DNA of 64,000 nucleotides from Myxococcus sp. CA023. GTDB taxonomy: Bacteria > Myxococcota > Myxococcia > Myxococcales > Myxococcaceae. Where the stretch lies: the NCBI RefSeq assembly GCF_010998615.1, contig NZ_JAAEAH010000009.1, positions 62,001-126,000 on the forward strand. Reading direction: 5' to 3'. The notes beneath the pieces were generated by a model. The model had not been told where the DNA came from. It saw only the letters and a program-made list of their open reading frames with translations, and ran no database searches. Shown here piece by piece: positions 1 through 8,950 of the stretch (position 1 is its first letter; the number at the start of each line of letters is the position of its first letter). Made by a program: the position numbers and the translations under genes.

Positions 1-1
1 G

Positions 2-3000
2 GAGCCGCCGCCGGCGCGAAGCCTCACCGCGCGCCTCGTCGAGGAGACCTCCACCTGGAACCGCGTGTGGAGGCCATTCCTCTACGAAAGCCTCATGTGG
101 TTCGTCGGGGCCTTCCTCATCCTCTCCAGTGCCCTCTACCTCGTGTTCGAGAGTTGGGTGGGGATGTCGTCCGGCTTCCGCTCGCTCACGGTGTTCGGGC
201 TGACGGCGGGTTGCTCCGCGGGCTTCACCGGTTGGGGCGCGTACCTCGCCAGGCGCGAGGCGTTACGCAAGCCCGGGTACATCCTGGGGCTCATCGGTAC
301 AGCCGTGGCTCCGCTCGCTGGTATCGCACTGGGGCCCATGGGCTTGGGGGATGTCTTCCAGTTGGGTGGCGTCGGCACCGTGTGGCTCATTCCCGCGCTG
401 CTGGCATGGGCGGCCGTGGCGGCCTTCCTGGCTCGCAAGCCGCTGGAGGCCTTCGATTCCACCTCCCGTCCCTTCATCCAACTGGCGCTCGTGGCCAGTA
501 CCTTGATGATGGGGTTGGCGCCGCTCGCCGCGGGGCAGGGCGGCCTGGCGCTGTGGCTCAACGTCCTGCCGTGCGCGCTCTTCTTCCTCTTGTCCTCGCG
601 TCCGCCACCAGCGCCGCGTGAGGGCACCGCGCTCGCTTTCGTCCTCGCCGCGCCGCTGTACCTGCTGCTGCTCTATTTCACGCGCCTGCACGTCGCGCTG
701 GCAGGCGCGGACGTGGCGATCTCCGTTGGCACCTATGCCCCGTTCGGCGCCTTTCTCCTGGCCACCGCGTTACGCTTCCGCACCCTGGATGCCGAGCGGG
801 GCGCGGATTCGCTGTCCATTGGCGCGGTGTCACTCCAGGCCACCTGCCTCATCGCCGCGGCACTGGCTCCGGCGCCGGCGCTCTTCGTCACGGCGGCGGT
901 CATCTCGTGGACGTTGTTGTCGCTGTCGCGCGGCGGCGTCGCCCGCATCCGGTGGGTCTACGCGGCCTATGCGAGCACGTACTTCGCCTATGCCTCCTTC
1001 TCCCAGCTCATCCCCGGGCCGGTGCGGCGCATCATCAATGCGGTGAAGGCCTGGTTCGGTTACGTCACCGAGCCGCTGCCCCTTCAGTTCGGAGCGCTGT
1101 CCGCGTTGCCCTTCATCTTCGCTGGCGCGTTGTTCGCCGTCTCGCGGCTGTGGCGAGGCCAGCGTACGGGCAATGCACGGGACCTCGCGCTGGCGGAGGT
1201 GCTGTTGCGCGCCACCGCGGTGGCGAGCCCGCTCTTCGTCTTCTTTGGCCTGTCGGGACCCGACGCTCGGCCCTCCTTCTGGAGCGCGCTGGCGCTGGCG
1301 GTGCTGTGTCTCGTTCTGGGCCTGCTGGTGGAGCGCTTCTTCCTGACGGTGGTGGGGGCGGGGCTGTCGCTGTTCCTTCCCTTCCAGGCCTACGCCGTCT
1401 TGGGGGCGTCCGGCGGCGCGGTCGCGTCGGGGGCGCTGGCCCTCGTGCTCGCCGCGGTGAGCATGGTGTGCACCGCGCGCACGCGCGGGTTGCTGGGCGC
1501 CGTCGTGGGCGTGGCGGCCACTGCGGGGTTCCTCATGGGCCTGATTGCCGGTGACGGCTTCACGGCCGTGACGGGCATGGCCCTGTGTGGCGCCGCCGCG
1601 GTGCTTGTCGCCTGGGTGCTCCAGCGTGCCTCCCTCATGGCGCTGGCGTCCGTGCTGGCGGCGGCCGCGCTTCCGCGCCTGGTGGGACAGCTTTCGTCCA
1701 CGGCGGTGGCGCCCACGCTCGCGGTGGTGGCACTCGGGCTCTCGTTGCTGGGGATGCGGGGTGGGCTGACGCGGTGGTTGGGCCTGCCGGGCGTCTTCTA
1801 CGCGCTGCTCGCGATTCCCTGGGGCGTGCTGGCCCAGGCGCCGGGGCTGGCCGGCGTCATCCTGATGTCCGCGGGCGCGGTGGCCGTGGCGTCGCGGACC
1901 TTCCCGGTGGTGCGTCCCCTCGCCGTGCTCATGTCAGCCCTGGCGCTGGTGCACGACATCCCGGGTCTCTATTCGCCATGGGGTGGATGGATGTCGCCGG
2001 GCCTGTCCGTGGCGCTGTTCTGCTGCTGGGCCCTGGGGGCTTCCGTCGCCGCGGCGCGGTGGGGCCGAGGCATCAGCGCGACGGTCGCCGGGCTCATCGC
2101 GCTCGTCTTCCCGCTGACGGCCCTGCTGGGCGCGCGTTCGTCGGAGCAGGCGCCCCTTTTGCTGGGGGCAGCGCTCGCGGCGCTGCTCACCGCGCGCGTA
2201 CTGCCTGCGGGGCTGAGTGTCGCCGTGGCCGCGCTCTATGCGCTCACCGCGACGTTCAGTTTCGGCGCCGTGCCGTTGTTGTGCCTCGCCGGGGTGTTGA
2301 GTCTCCTGGCCGTGCTGGAGGAGGTCCCCGCGGTCTTTCGCGTGGGGGCGGGCGGTCACCGCTTCGCCCTGGCGGCGACGTTGTCCGCCGCCGTGGTGCT
2401 GGGCGTCGCGGTGGTGAAGTGGGACGACGCGGGGCTGCCGTTGCTGCTCGTGGGTACCTGCGTGCTGCCCCTGCTCTGGACGCGCGCCAATCGTCAGCCG
2501 TTCTTCGCGTCGCTCGCTGTCCCGTATGCCTTCGTGGGCATCGTGGTGGTGGGGGGGGAGCTGCCCTCGTGGGTTCAGGCGCTTCCACTGCTGAGCCTGG
2601 CGCTGGTGCGTGCCGTGGCGCACGTCCCCGCCGCGGCATCGCTGCTGCTGCGATCGCGTGAGGAGGCCCCTCGCCAGGCGCTGTCATCGTGGATGCAGGG
2701 ATGGCTCGCCGTGGTGGCCCTGCCCGTGCTCCTCGTCGCGCTCAGGCCGTACCATGTCCCCACGTCGCTCTATGTGCTGTCGGCGTCCCTGGCGCTGATG
2801 CCCGGGCCGCGTCCCTTCTTGCGCGTGTGCGGCTCCGCGCTGGTCCTCCTCTTCTTCCCGGCGGCCCGTCCCATCGTCATCGGCCTGCTGCTCGCGCTGG
2901 CCATCGCGGAGAGTCATGGGCCCGCTCGCGTGTGGGCGTTCTTCCGGAGCGCGCCGGACACGGCACTGCGGCCCGGCGCCGTCGTCACGGCGCTCATCCT

Positions 3001-4918
3001 CGCGGCGTTGCCCGCCCTCGACTCGCCCACGCCGTCTCATCTCGCCACGCTGGCGGGGGTGCTGGCGCTGGCCGCGTTCCTGCTGTCTCAGCGGTGGCTG
3101 CTGGCTCCCGCCATCTGGGCGTTGGCGTTGGCGCCCATGGGCGCGGTCAGTGTGAACGCGCTGCTCGAGCGAGGGCTCGACGCGGGCCTGTCCGTCATCG
3201 CCGTGGCGCTGGGCGCGGCCGTTGCGTCCGCCGTGCTCCAGTCCGGAGGCATCCAGCGCGCGCTCACCCAGGCCTTCGCGAAGGTGCTGCCGCCGCTGGA
3301 GGACACCTGGAGCGAGCCGCTGTGGGTGGGCAGCGCCGGTGCGTTGGGCGTGCTGCTGCTGGAGCGCCTGCTCCTATCGGGCCCTGGCTCGCTGCCCCTG
3401 CCGGTGGCGGTGGGCGCCGCGGTGACGGCGTGTGTGTTGATGGTGGCGAAGGAGCGATGGATGGCCAACGTGGCCACCGCGTTGCTGGGGGCCGTGCTCG
3501 TCGCCGCCGTGGACCCGCTGTGGGTGCCCGCTGTCGTCAGTGGAACAGGGCTGGCGCTGTGCCTCATCGGGTCGCTCGTGGACGCTCGCGGTGTGCGCGT
3601 GGGCGCCTCGCTGCACCATGGCGGCTGGGTGCTGGCGCTGCTGTCGCTCGCGGGCTTGCGCGAACTGGAGCACGTGGGCACTCCGCTGACGTTCCTGTTC
3701 GGCGTGGGCGCGGCGTGGGCCGTGGTGTGGCGGCGTCGCGAGCGTGAGGTGGTGGGGTGGCTGGCCTCGCTCGCCGCCGTGCACGGATGGCTGCTGTACC
3801 TGGGCGCGGTGTACTCCAGTGGCCGGGGCGCGGCGTTCATCCTTCCGTACCTCGGAGCGGCCAGCGCGTTGTTGGCGGCCCTCTCGCTCTTCGTGGCCGG
3901 CAAGTCGCGGCGCCGGAGCGTGGGGCACGGCTTCGCCGGGGTGGCGCTCTTCGAGGTGATGGCGGGGCTGTCGCTCGTGGACACGTCGCTGGGCGCGCTC
4001 CGCGAGGGCCTGGTGGCGAGCGTGGCGCTGGGCGTGCTGCTCTTCGCCCTGGTTCGCCGCGCGGCCACGGAGAAGGAAGAGGCGTCCGCCTACATGGCGC
4101 AGGTGGTGCTCGCGCTGGGCTATCTCTCCATCCGCATGCTGGGAATGGGGGCGCACCCGGGCCCCGGCGACAGCCTGGCGGCCCTGGTGGGCGGCGCGCT
4201 GTTCACCGGCCTCTACTTCTTCGTGCAGCGCGAGGGTTCCTCCCTGGCGTGTTTCCGACGGCCCGCCTTGTTGGGCGCATACCTTTTCCCACTGGCGGGA
4301 CTGTTCTCCGCTCCATGGAGCGAGCCCCTTCATGTCGCGGCGTTGATGGTGGGGTATGCCGCTCACTTCGCCGCGCTGGCCACGCACCCGCGACACCGGG
4401 GCCTGGCGTCGCTGACGTCGGTGGTGGCGTTCAACGCGGCGCTGCTGCTGGTGTGGCAGGGGACGGGCGCGGGAGAGGCGCAGTTCTATGTCATCCCCGC
4501 GGGGCTCTCTCTGCTCGCGTTGCTGCGCGTGTTCCGCGAGGCCATCGAGGCGGAGACCTATGCCCGGTTGCGTGCGCTGGCCGTCACCGCCATCTACGTG
4601 GCGGGTGCCTGGAAGCCGCTCATGTTCAATGATGGCGGTTCGATGCTCCTGTGCGTCACGCTCTGTGTGGTGGGCGTGGCGTGTGGCATCGCGCTGCGCA
4701 TCCGCTCCTACGTGTATCTGGGCACGGCGTTCCTGGTGACGTGCATCGCCGCCAACCTGGTGCGCTTCGGCATGCGGGACCACCGGATTGCCGCGGCCTC
4801 ACTGTTCGTCCTGGGACTGATGGTCATTGGTTCAATGGTGATGCTCAGTGCACATCGCGCGGCGCTGCTTCAGAGGTATGCACGGGTGCGAGCCATGCTC
4901 GCGACCTGGGAGGGCTGA
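2..4918 (+). CDS. Very large polytopic membrane protein, 5' end outside window
   Basis: The reading frame is open from the first bases of the window, so the N-terminus lies upstream; 1,638 residues are visible. Almost the whole chain consists of hydrophobic Ala/Leu/Val/Gly-rich segments separated by short Arg-containing loops, suggesting several dozen membrane spans. I see no ATPase, transferase or peptidase motif and recognise no family with confidence. The first visible residues are soluble and Pro/Ala/Arg/Glu-rich, leading into a first span at about residues 30-50, so a cytoplasmic N-terminal part probably precedes the window. A GTG at 65 could in principle serve as a start but lacks a convincing ribosome binding site. 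The next gene begins 41 bp downstream on the same strand. An inner-membrane location is inferred; function unknown. Confidence 0.8.
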   Translation, partial: EPPPARSLTARLVEETSTWNRVWRPFLYESLMWFVGAFLILSSALYLVFESWVGMSSGFRSLTVFGLTAGCSAGFTGWGAYLARREALRKPGYILGLIGTAVAPLAGIALGPMGLGDVFQLGGVGTVWLIPALLAWAAVAAFLARKPLEAFDSTSRPFIQLALVASTLMMGLAPLAAGQGGLALWLNVLPCALFFLLSSRPPPAPREGTALAFVLAAPLYLLLLYFTRLHVALAGADVAISVGTYAPFGAFLLATALRFRTLDAERGADSLSIGAVSLQATCLIAAALAPAPALFVTAAVISWTLLSLSRGGVARIRWVYAAYASTYFAYASFSQLIPGPVRRIINAVKAWFGYVTEPLPLQFGALSALPFIFAGALFAVSRLWRGQRTGNARDLALAEVLLRATAVASPLFVFFGLSGPDARPSFWSALALAVLCLVLGLLVERFFLTVVGAGLSLFLPFQAYAVLGASGGAVASGALALVLAAVSMVCTARTRGLLGAVVGVAATAGFLMGLIAGDGFTAVTGMALCGAAAVLVAWVLQRASLMALASVLAAAALPRLVGQLSSTAVAPTLAVVALGLSLLGMRGGLTRWLGLPGVFYALLAIPWGVLAQAPGLAGVILMSAGAVAVASRTFPVVRPLAVLMSALALVHDIPGLYSPWGGWMSPGLSVALFCCWALGASVAAARWGRGISATVAGLIALVFPLTALLGARSSEQAPLLLGAALAALLTARVLPAGLSVAVAALYALTATFSFGAVPLLCLAGVLSLLAVLEEVPAVFRVGAGGHRFALAATLSAAVVLGVAVVKWDDAGLPLLLVGTCVLPLLWTRANRQPFFASLAVPYAFVGIVVVGGELPSWVQALPLLSLALVRAVAHVPAAASLLLRSREEAPRQALSSWMQGWLAVVALPVLLVALRPYHVPTSLYVLSASLALMPGPRPFLRVCGSALVLLFFPAARPIVIGLLLALAIAESHGPARVWAFFRSAPDTALRPGAVVTALILAALPALDSPTPSHLATLAGVLALAAFLLSQRWLLAPAIWALALAPMGAVSVNALLERGLDAGLSVIAVALGAAVASAVLQSGGIQRALTQAFAKVLPPLEDTWSEPLWVGSAGALGVLLLERLLLSGPGSLPLPVAVGAAVTACVLMVAKERWMANVATALLGAVLVAAVDPLWVPAVVSGTGLALCLIGSLVDARGVRVGASLHHGGWVLALLSLAGLRELEHVGTPLTFLFGVGAAWAVVWRRREREVVGWLASLAAVHGWLLYLGAVYSSGRGAAFILPYLGAASALLAALSLFVAGKSRRRSVGHGFAGVALFEVMAGLSLVDTSLGALREGLVASVALGVLLFALVRRAATEKEEASAYMAQVVLALGYLSIRMLGMGAHPGPGDSLAALVGGALFTGLYFFVQREGSSLACFRRPALLGAYLFPLAGLFSAPWSEPLHVAALMVGYAAHFAALATHPRHRGLASLTSVVAFNAALLLVWQGTGAGEAQFYVIPAGLSLLALLRVFREAIEAETYARLRALAVTAIYVAGAWKPLMFNDGGSMLLCVTLCVVGVACGIALRIRSYVYLGTAFLVTCIAANLVRFGMRDHRIAAASLFVLGLMVIGSMVMLSAHRAALLQRYARVRAMLATWEG

Positions 4919-4959
4919 TACCGGGAGTTCTTGGCGGACGGCCTGGGAGGTGGTCTTGA

Positions 4960-5814
4960 ATGCGGCCCCTCATGTCGCTCCGCCTTCCACTCCTTGCCGT
5001 CTTCCCCCTCAGCGTGCTCGTGGGGTGTGCCACCGTGAAGCCGCGCCCTGCGGAGCCCGTCGCCATGACGGAGGCGGTGACAGTGGCCGCGCCAGGAGGC
5101 CTCGCGGCGCCGGTGCCGGTGCCAGTCACGGCGGTGGAGTTGGGGACCGCCGAAGTGGCGCCCACGGTGGGGGCGACGCAGTGGGTGAGCGCGGGCGTGC
5201 TGGAGGCCACGCTGCGGGCGGCCGAGCAGGCGACGGGGCCCGCCAGCACCACCGGCCGGTTCTGGGACGTGGTGCTCGCGCCCACGCAGATGTCGCGCTC
5301 CATCGTCCAGCGCTCCCTCCAACTCGTGGGCATGCGCAGCTTGCGCCGAGTCAGCCGCGGCGTCCCGGATGACTGCTCCGGCTTCGTGCGCCTGGCGTAC
5401 CGCTCCGCCGGCATCGACCTGGTGGCGCACGGCTTCCGCGCGGGAGAGAACGCCGTCTCCGCCATCTTCCGCCGCGCGGTGGACGTCGGCTCCGTCCACC
5501 ATCAGTCGCCGCGTCCCGGAGACCTCGTCTTCTTTCGTGAGACGTATGACCGCAACCGCGATGGCCGCCGCAACGACGGCATGACACACATTGGCGTGGT
5601 GGAGGCCGTGGATGCCCATGGCACCGTCACCTTCATCCACCGGGGCGGCAAGGGCGTCGCGCGAGGCCGGCTGAACCTGTCCTTCCCGTCGAGGCACCAG
5701 CTGGAGCAGGGCGGGCCTGTGGTCAATGACTACATCCGTCCCGCCGCGAAGGGCTCGCGGGCCTATCTCGCCGGTGAGCTGTTCGCGGCCTTCGCGTCGC
5801 CTGAAGGGCTGTAA
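4960..5814 (+). CDS. NlpC/P60-type cell-wall hydrolase lipoprotein
   Basis: Encodes 284 residues. The N-terminus is a lipoprotein signal peptide whose lipobox reads LVGC, so the mature protein should be lipid-anchored. The C-terminal half carries an NlpC/P60-like papain fold: a DDCSGF motif with the predicted nucleophile Cys139, His210 in a THIGVV strand and His227 in FIHRGG. Family members cleave peptide bonds in peptidoglycan stems. The middle region (about 25-110) is Ala/Val/Pro-rich and probably a linker. The ATG at 4960 is preceded by a GGGAGG ribosome binding site at 4945-4950; an ATG at 4972 would also keep the signal peptide. It follows the membrane giant by 41 bp and may be cotranscribed. 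The fold assignment rests on motif spacing, so a CHAP-type amidase remains possible. Confidence 0.8.
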   Translation: MRPLMSLRLPLLAVFPLSVLVGCATVKPRPAEPVAMTEAVTVAAPGGLAAPVPVPVTAVELGTAEVAPTVGATQWVSAGVLEATLRAAEQATGPASTTGRFWDVVLAPTQMSRSIVQRSLQLVGMRSLRRVSRGVPDDCSGFVRLAYRSAGIDLVAHGFRAGENAVSAIFRRAVDVGSVHHQSPRPGDLVFFRETYDRNRDGRRNDGMTHIGVVEAVDAHGTVTFIHRGGKGVARGRLNLSFPSRHQLEQGGPVVNDYIRPAAKGSRAYLAGELFAAFASPEGL

Positions 5815-5873
5815 CTTTCCAGTGCTTAACCCATACCCTGCGTGGCTTTGAAGATGTTCCGCGCTGATGCGTC

Positions 5874-6302
5874 ATGGGTGGCATGCGACTCGCCCTTGTC
5901 ATTGGCTGTCTGATGCTCGCTTCGGGTTGTGTCCTGCACACCCGCTCACCTCATCCGCATCCACCGCCTCCTCCGCCTCCTCCGCACCGTCCGGTGGCGA
6001 TGACGTACAGGGAAGCGGTGGACCTGGGTTTCAACCAATGCCGCTCGCGTGGCTATGAGTGCCGCCTGAAGGACGCGGACCGCAAGGGGCGGGACGTGTG
6101 GCGGGTGAAGTTCCATGCCTCCACGCGGCATGCGAGGGGCCACCTGCACCTGGACTTCGATGCGTACTCGCGCAGCCTCCTGCGGGTGGACGACAAGGTG
6201 AAGGCCCGCCGACATGACTGGGACGACGACGACGATGACGACGATGACCGGCGCGGGCGCGGGCGCGGCAAGAAGAAGGGGCACGCACGGCGGGATGACT
6301 GA
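5874..6302 (+). CDS. Small lipoprotein with Pro/His linker and polyaspartate tail
   Basis: Encodes 142 residues (139 if the second ATG at 5883 is used). The signal peptide ends in a lipobox ASGC. After the Cys comes a His/Pro tract with eight consecutive prolines, then a central region of about 80 residues with two Cys and alternating hydrophobic/charged residues that could form a small beta domain, then a run of nine Asp followed by a basic Arg/Gly/Lys tail. The juxtaposed acidic and basic tails are low complexity and may bind cations or a polyanion, but that is speculation. I recognise no family. It sits 59 bp after the NlpC/P60-type gene and ends one base before the convergent kinase gene. 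Confidence 0.7.
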   Translation: MGGMRLALVIGCLMLASGCVLHTRSPHPHPPPPPPPPHRPVAMTYREAVDLGFNQCRSRGYECRLKDADRKGRDVWRVKFHASTRHARGHLHLDFDAYSRSLLRVDDKVKARRHDWDDDDDDDDDRRGRGRGKKKGHARRDD

Positions 6303-6303
6303 G

Positions 6304-8847
6304 TCAGTCGCTCTTCTGCTTGAGTGACTTGATGGCGATCGCCGCTGCTTCGTGGCCGCAGTCCTTGCTGCCCAGGAGGCCCTTCGCCTTGGGGAGCGAG
6401 GTGACGCGCTCCAGCGAGGGGATGGCATCCGCGTCACCCAGGCCCGCGAGACGGTTGGCGGCCTGGGTGCGGATGTCGCAGTCCGGGGAGTTCAGCGCCT
6501 CGCTATAGGCGCGAACCAGGTTCACTCCGTCCGCGGCCTTCGCGAACTCCAGGTAGCGCAGCGCGCCCCACTGGCGCAGGGAGTACGCCTCCTCGGCCAG
6601 GTCCTCGTAGTGGGAGCGCAAGCGGTCCTTCGGAAGCCGGGTCAGGGCATTCCCCAGGACGGAGAGCGGCTCCTTGCCGTAGTCCTCCGCCAGCCCGTCG
6701 AGGATGAGCGGCTCCACGTCCTCGAGCTCCTCCTCCTTCAGCTGGCTGAGCGCGGTCCGTTCGCTGATGTGGTGCCCCTTGGCATGGTGCGCCGCCACGC
6801 GTGCGCGCTTCAGCGAGGGCAGTTCCTTCTCCTCGTCGGTGGCGGCGTCCATCAGCGCCAGGGCTTCGTTCAGCTTCCCATCCTCCAGCAGCGCGAAGGC
6901 CCGGGTACCGGCGTCGTTGCGCTGGCTCAGCCACGCGGCGCCAGCGCCCAGGAGCACCACCGCGCCGGTGACCAGCGCCGCCTCGCGCCGCCGCTGACGC
7001 AGCAGCTCCCCCAGGCCGGTGGGCAGCTTCACGGCCTGAAGCTTCGCCAGCAGGGGCGCGAGCGCGTTGCCCCGGCTGCCTTGCGAGGCGAAGCGGTCTC
7101 CAAAGGGCGGGCCCTCCGCGGCACGCTGGCAGCGATAGAGCTGGAGTTGCTCGTCGCGGCCGGGGAGGGTGATGGCGCCGCAGGGCTCGGCGGTGACCTC
7201 CGCGCGGTTGCGCGCCAGGTTCACCGCTTCGGTGAAGGTGACCTCACCCGCGCTGGCGACATGCTCCACGGCCTCGATGACCTCCATGGGCTCGCCCAGC
7301 ACGGAGTCCGGCGTGGCGAGCACCTCGCCCGCGTGCAGGCAGACGCGCACGTTGAGGCGGTCCACTTCCGGCACCGTCTGGTTGTGGCGCCACAGCCGGT
7401 CCTGCATGGCCATGCCGCACAGCACGCCCGCGGTGGGGGAGCGGAACACCACCAGCAACGCGTCCCCGCGCTTCTGGACCAGCCGCCCGTCGTGCTCCTT
7501 CACCAGGGGCATCAGCAGCTTGTCGTGCGTCTCCAGCATCCGCGCGTTCTCTTCGTGCGTCTGCCGGCTGGTGCGTTCGGTGAAGCCCTGGATGTCAGTG
7601 AGCATCACCGTGAGGTTCTGCGGCTTCACCACCGACGCGTTGCCGCCCGTCACCGCGGCCACGCCGCCGGAGGACTTCAGTCCGAAGGACGCCGTCCCCG
7701 TGCGCGGGGAGGCCGCCGGCAGGGCGCCCGAGGCCGAGCCGCCGCTGGAGGCCACGCCGAACGCGGCGGTACCACTGCTCGCCTGCGGCGCCGGAGCGAC
7801 TCCCGCGAAGGCCGCCGTGCCCGTGGGCCCCGAGCTGCTCCCCATGGCACTTCCGGTGCCGAACACCGACGTGCCCGAGGAGGGCGTGGCGCCACTTCCC
7901 GGCTGCGGGACGTAGGCGGGGGTGCCCAGGCCGGGCGTGAAGGCGGAGAGTGCGGAGTGCGCCGCGGCCAGCGCGTCGGCCAGTTCGTGCGCGCTCTGGG
8001 GACGCTTGCTCGCGTCCTTCTCCAGCAGGCGCATCACCAGCGACAGCAGGCCCACATATCGCGACAGCGCGGGAGCCGCGCGGTCCAGCGGCAGCGGCGC
8101 GGCGGAGGCGTGCTGCGACAGGAAGTTGCGCGGCAGGGGCCCGTCGAAGGGGAGCCGCCCGGACAGCACGCGGTAGGTCAGCACGCCGAACGAGTACAGG
8201 TCGCTGCGCGTGTCCACCTTCGCGCCCACGGCCTGCTCCGGCGACAGGTACTCCGGCGTGCCCAGCACCACGCCAATCTGGCTGACGCTGCTGGCGGCGT
8301 CTGGCTCCACCAACCGGGCGATGCCGAAATCCAGGAGCCGGGCCTGCTCGCCCCGGGCGCTCTTGGAGATGAAGACGTTCTCCGGTTTCAGGTCGCGGTG
8401 GATGATGCCCTTGTCGTGGATGGCGGCCAGGCCCTCCGCCAACTGCTGGAGCAGGGGCAGCGCGCGGCCCGGGGGCATGGGGCCCGGCGTGAGCACGTCG
8501 TACAGGCTCTCACCTTCGACGAACTCCATGACCAGGCAGGCGTGGTCGCCGGATTCGCCGAAGTCGACGATGCGCACCACGGCCGGATGCTCCACGGCGG
8601 AGAGGAGGCGCGCCTCGCGCTTGAAGCGCTCCGCCATGCCGGCCTGGGCGTGGAGGTCATGGTGCAGGACCTTGATGGCCACCTTGCGGCCCAGGGAGAC
8701 CTGTTCGCCAAGGTAAACCTCACCCATTCCGCCCGAGCCCAGCGGACGGAGAACCCGGAAGCGACCGTCGAGGACAAGGGAGTCAGGGGCCAGCACGCGG
8801 GGCGCATCTTGTCCGACTTCGGCCCAGCGCGCAGCCCGTTCCTTCAC
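6304..8847 (-). CDS. Ser/Thr protein kinase with class III cyclase-homology domain
   Basis: Encodes 847 residues from a GTG start. Residues ~25-290 are a Hanks-type kinase: glycine loop GSGGMGEV, catalytic Lys in VAIKVL, catalytic loop HRDLKPEN, DFG as LDFGIA, and a GTPEYLSPEQ activation segment, all intact. A Gly/Ser/Ala/Pro linker follows. Residues ~410-590 are a class III nucleotide cyclase homology domain with both metal-binding Asp (TDIQGFT and KRGDALLVVF). The usual VNxAAR transition-state motif, however, reads MEVIEAVE, so the Asn and Arg needed for catalysis are missing and the domain is more likely regulatory. One membrane span lies near residues 620-645, followed by a helical HEAT-like C-terminus (to 847). 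Kinase and cyclase-like domains should be cytoplasmic. It is divergent from the giant TPR gene. Confidence 0.92.
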   Translation of the reverse strand: MKERAARWAEVGQDAPRVLAPDSLVLDGRFRVLRPLGSGGMGEVYLGEQVSLGRKVAIKVLHHDLHAQAGMAERFKREARLLSAVEHPAVVRIVDFGESGDHACLVMEFVEGESLYDVLTPGPMPPGRALPLLQQLAEGLAAIHDKGIIHRDLKPENVFISKSARGEQARLLDFGIARLVEPDAASSVSQIGVVLGTPEYLSPEQAVGAKVDTRSDLYSFGVLTYRVLSGRLPFDGPLPRNFLSQHASAAPLPLDRAAPALSRYVGLLSLVMRLLEKDASKRPQSAHELADALAAAHSALSAFTPGLGTPAYVPQPGSGATPSSGTSVFGTGSAMGSSSGPTGTAAFAGVAPAPQASSGTAAFGVASSGGSASGALPAASPRTGTASFGLKSSGGVAAVTGGNASVVKPQNLTVMLTDIQGFTERTSRQTHEENARMLETHDKLLMPLVKEHDGRLVQKRGDALLVVFRSPTAGVLCGMAMQDRLWRHNQTVPEVDRLNVRVCLHAGEVLATPDSVLGEPMEVIEAVEHVASAGEVTFTEAVNLARNRAEVTAEPCGAITLPGRDEQLQLYRCQRAAEGPPFGDRFASQGSRGNALAPLLAKLQAVKLPTGLGELLRQRRREAALVTGAVVLLGAGAAWLSQRNDAGTRAFALLEDGKLNEALALMDAATDEEKELPSLKRARVAAHHAKGHHISERTALSQLKEEELEDVEPLILDGLAEDYGKEPLSVLGNALTRLPKDRLRSHYEDLAEEAYSLRQWGALRYLEFAKAADGVNLVRAYSEALNSPDCDIRTQAANRLAGLGDADAIPSLERVTSLPKAKGLLGSKDCGHEAAAIAIKSLKQKSD

Positions 8848-8950
8848 CCTGGATTCGGGGAGCCATCACGCCTCGTTGCTTGCCCCACAAGCGGGGGTTT
8901 GCCAGAAATTTCGAGGGCTTGGACCCCGTGCTAACGTCCCTGCTCCCGCG

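Noticed and set aside
6220-6302. Polyaspartate tract as a calcium-binding domain
   Set aside because: Nine Asp in a row followed by Arg/Gly/Lys is low complexity; no EF-hand or RTX pattern. Charge effects are possible but no domain claim is justified.
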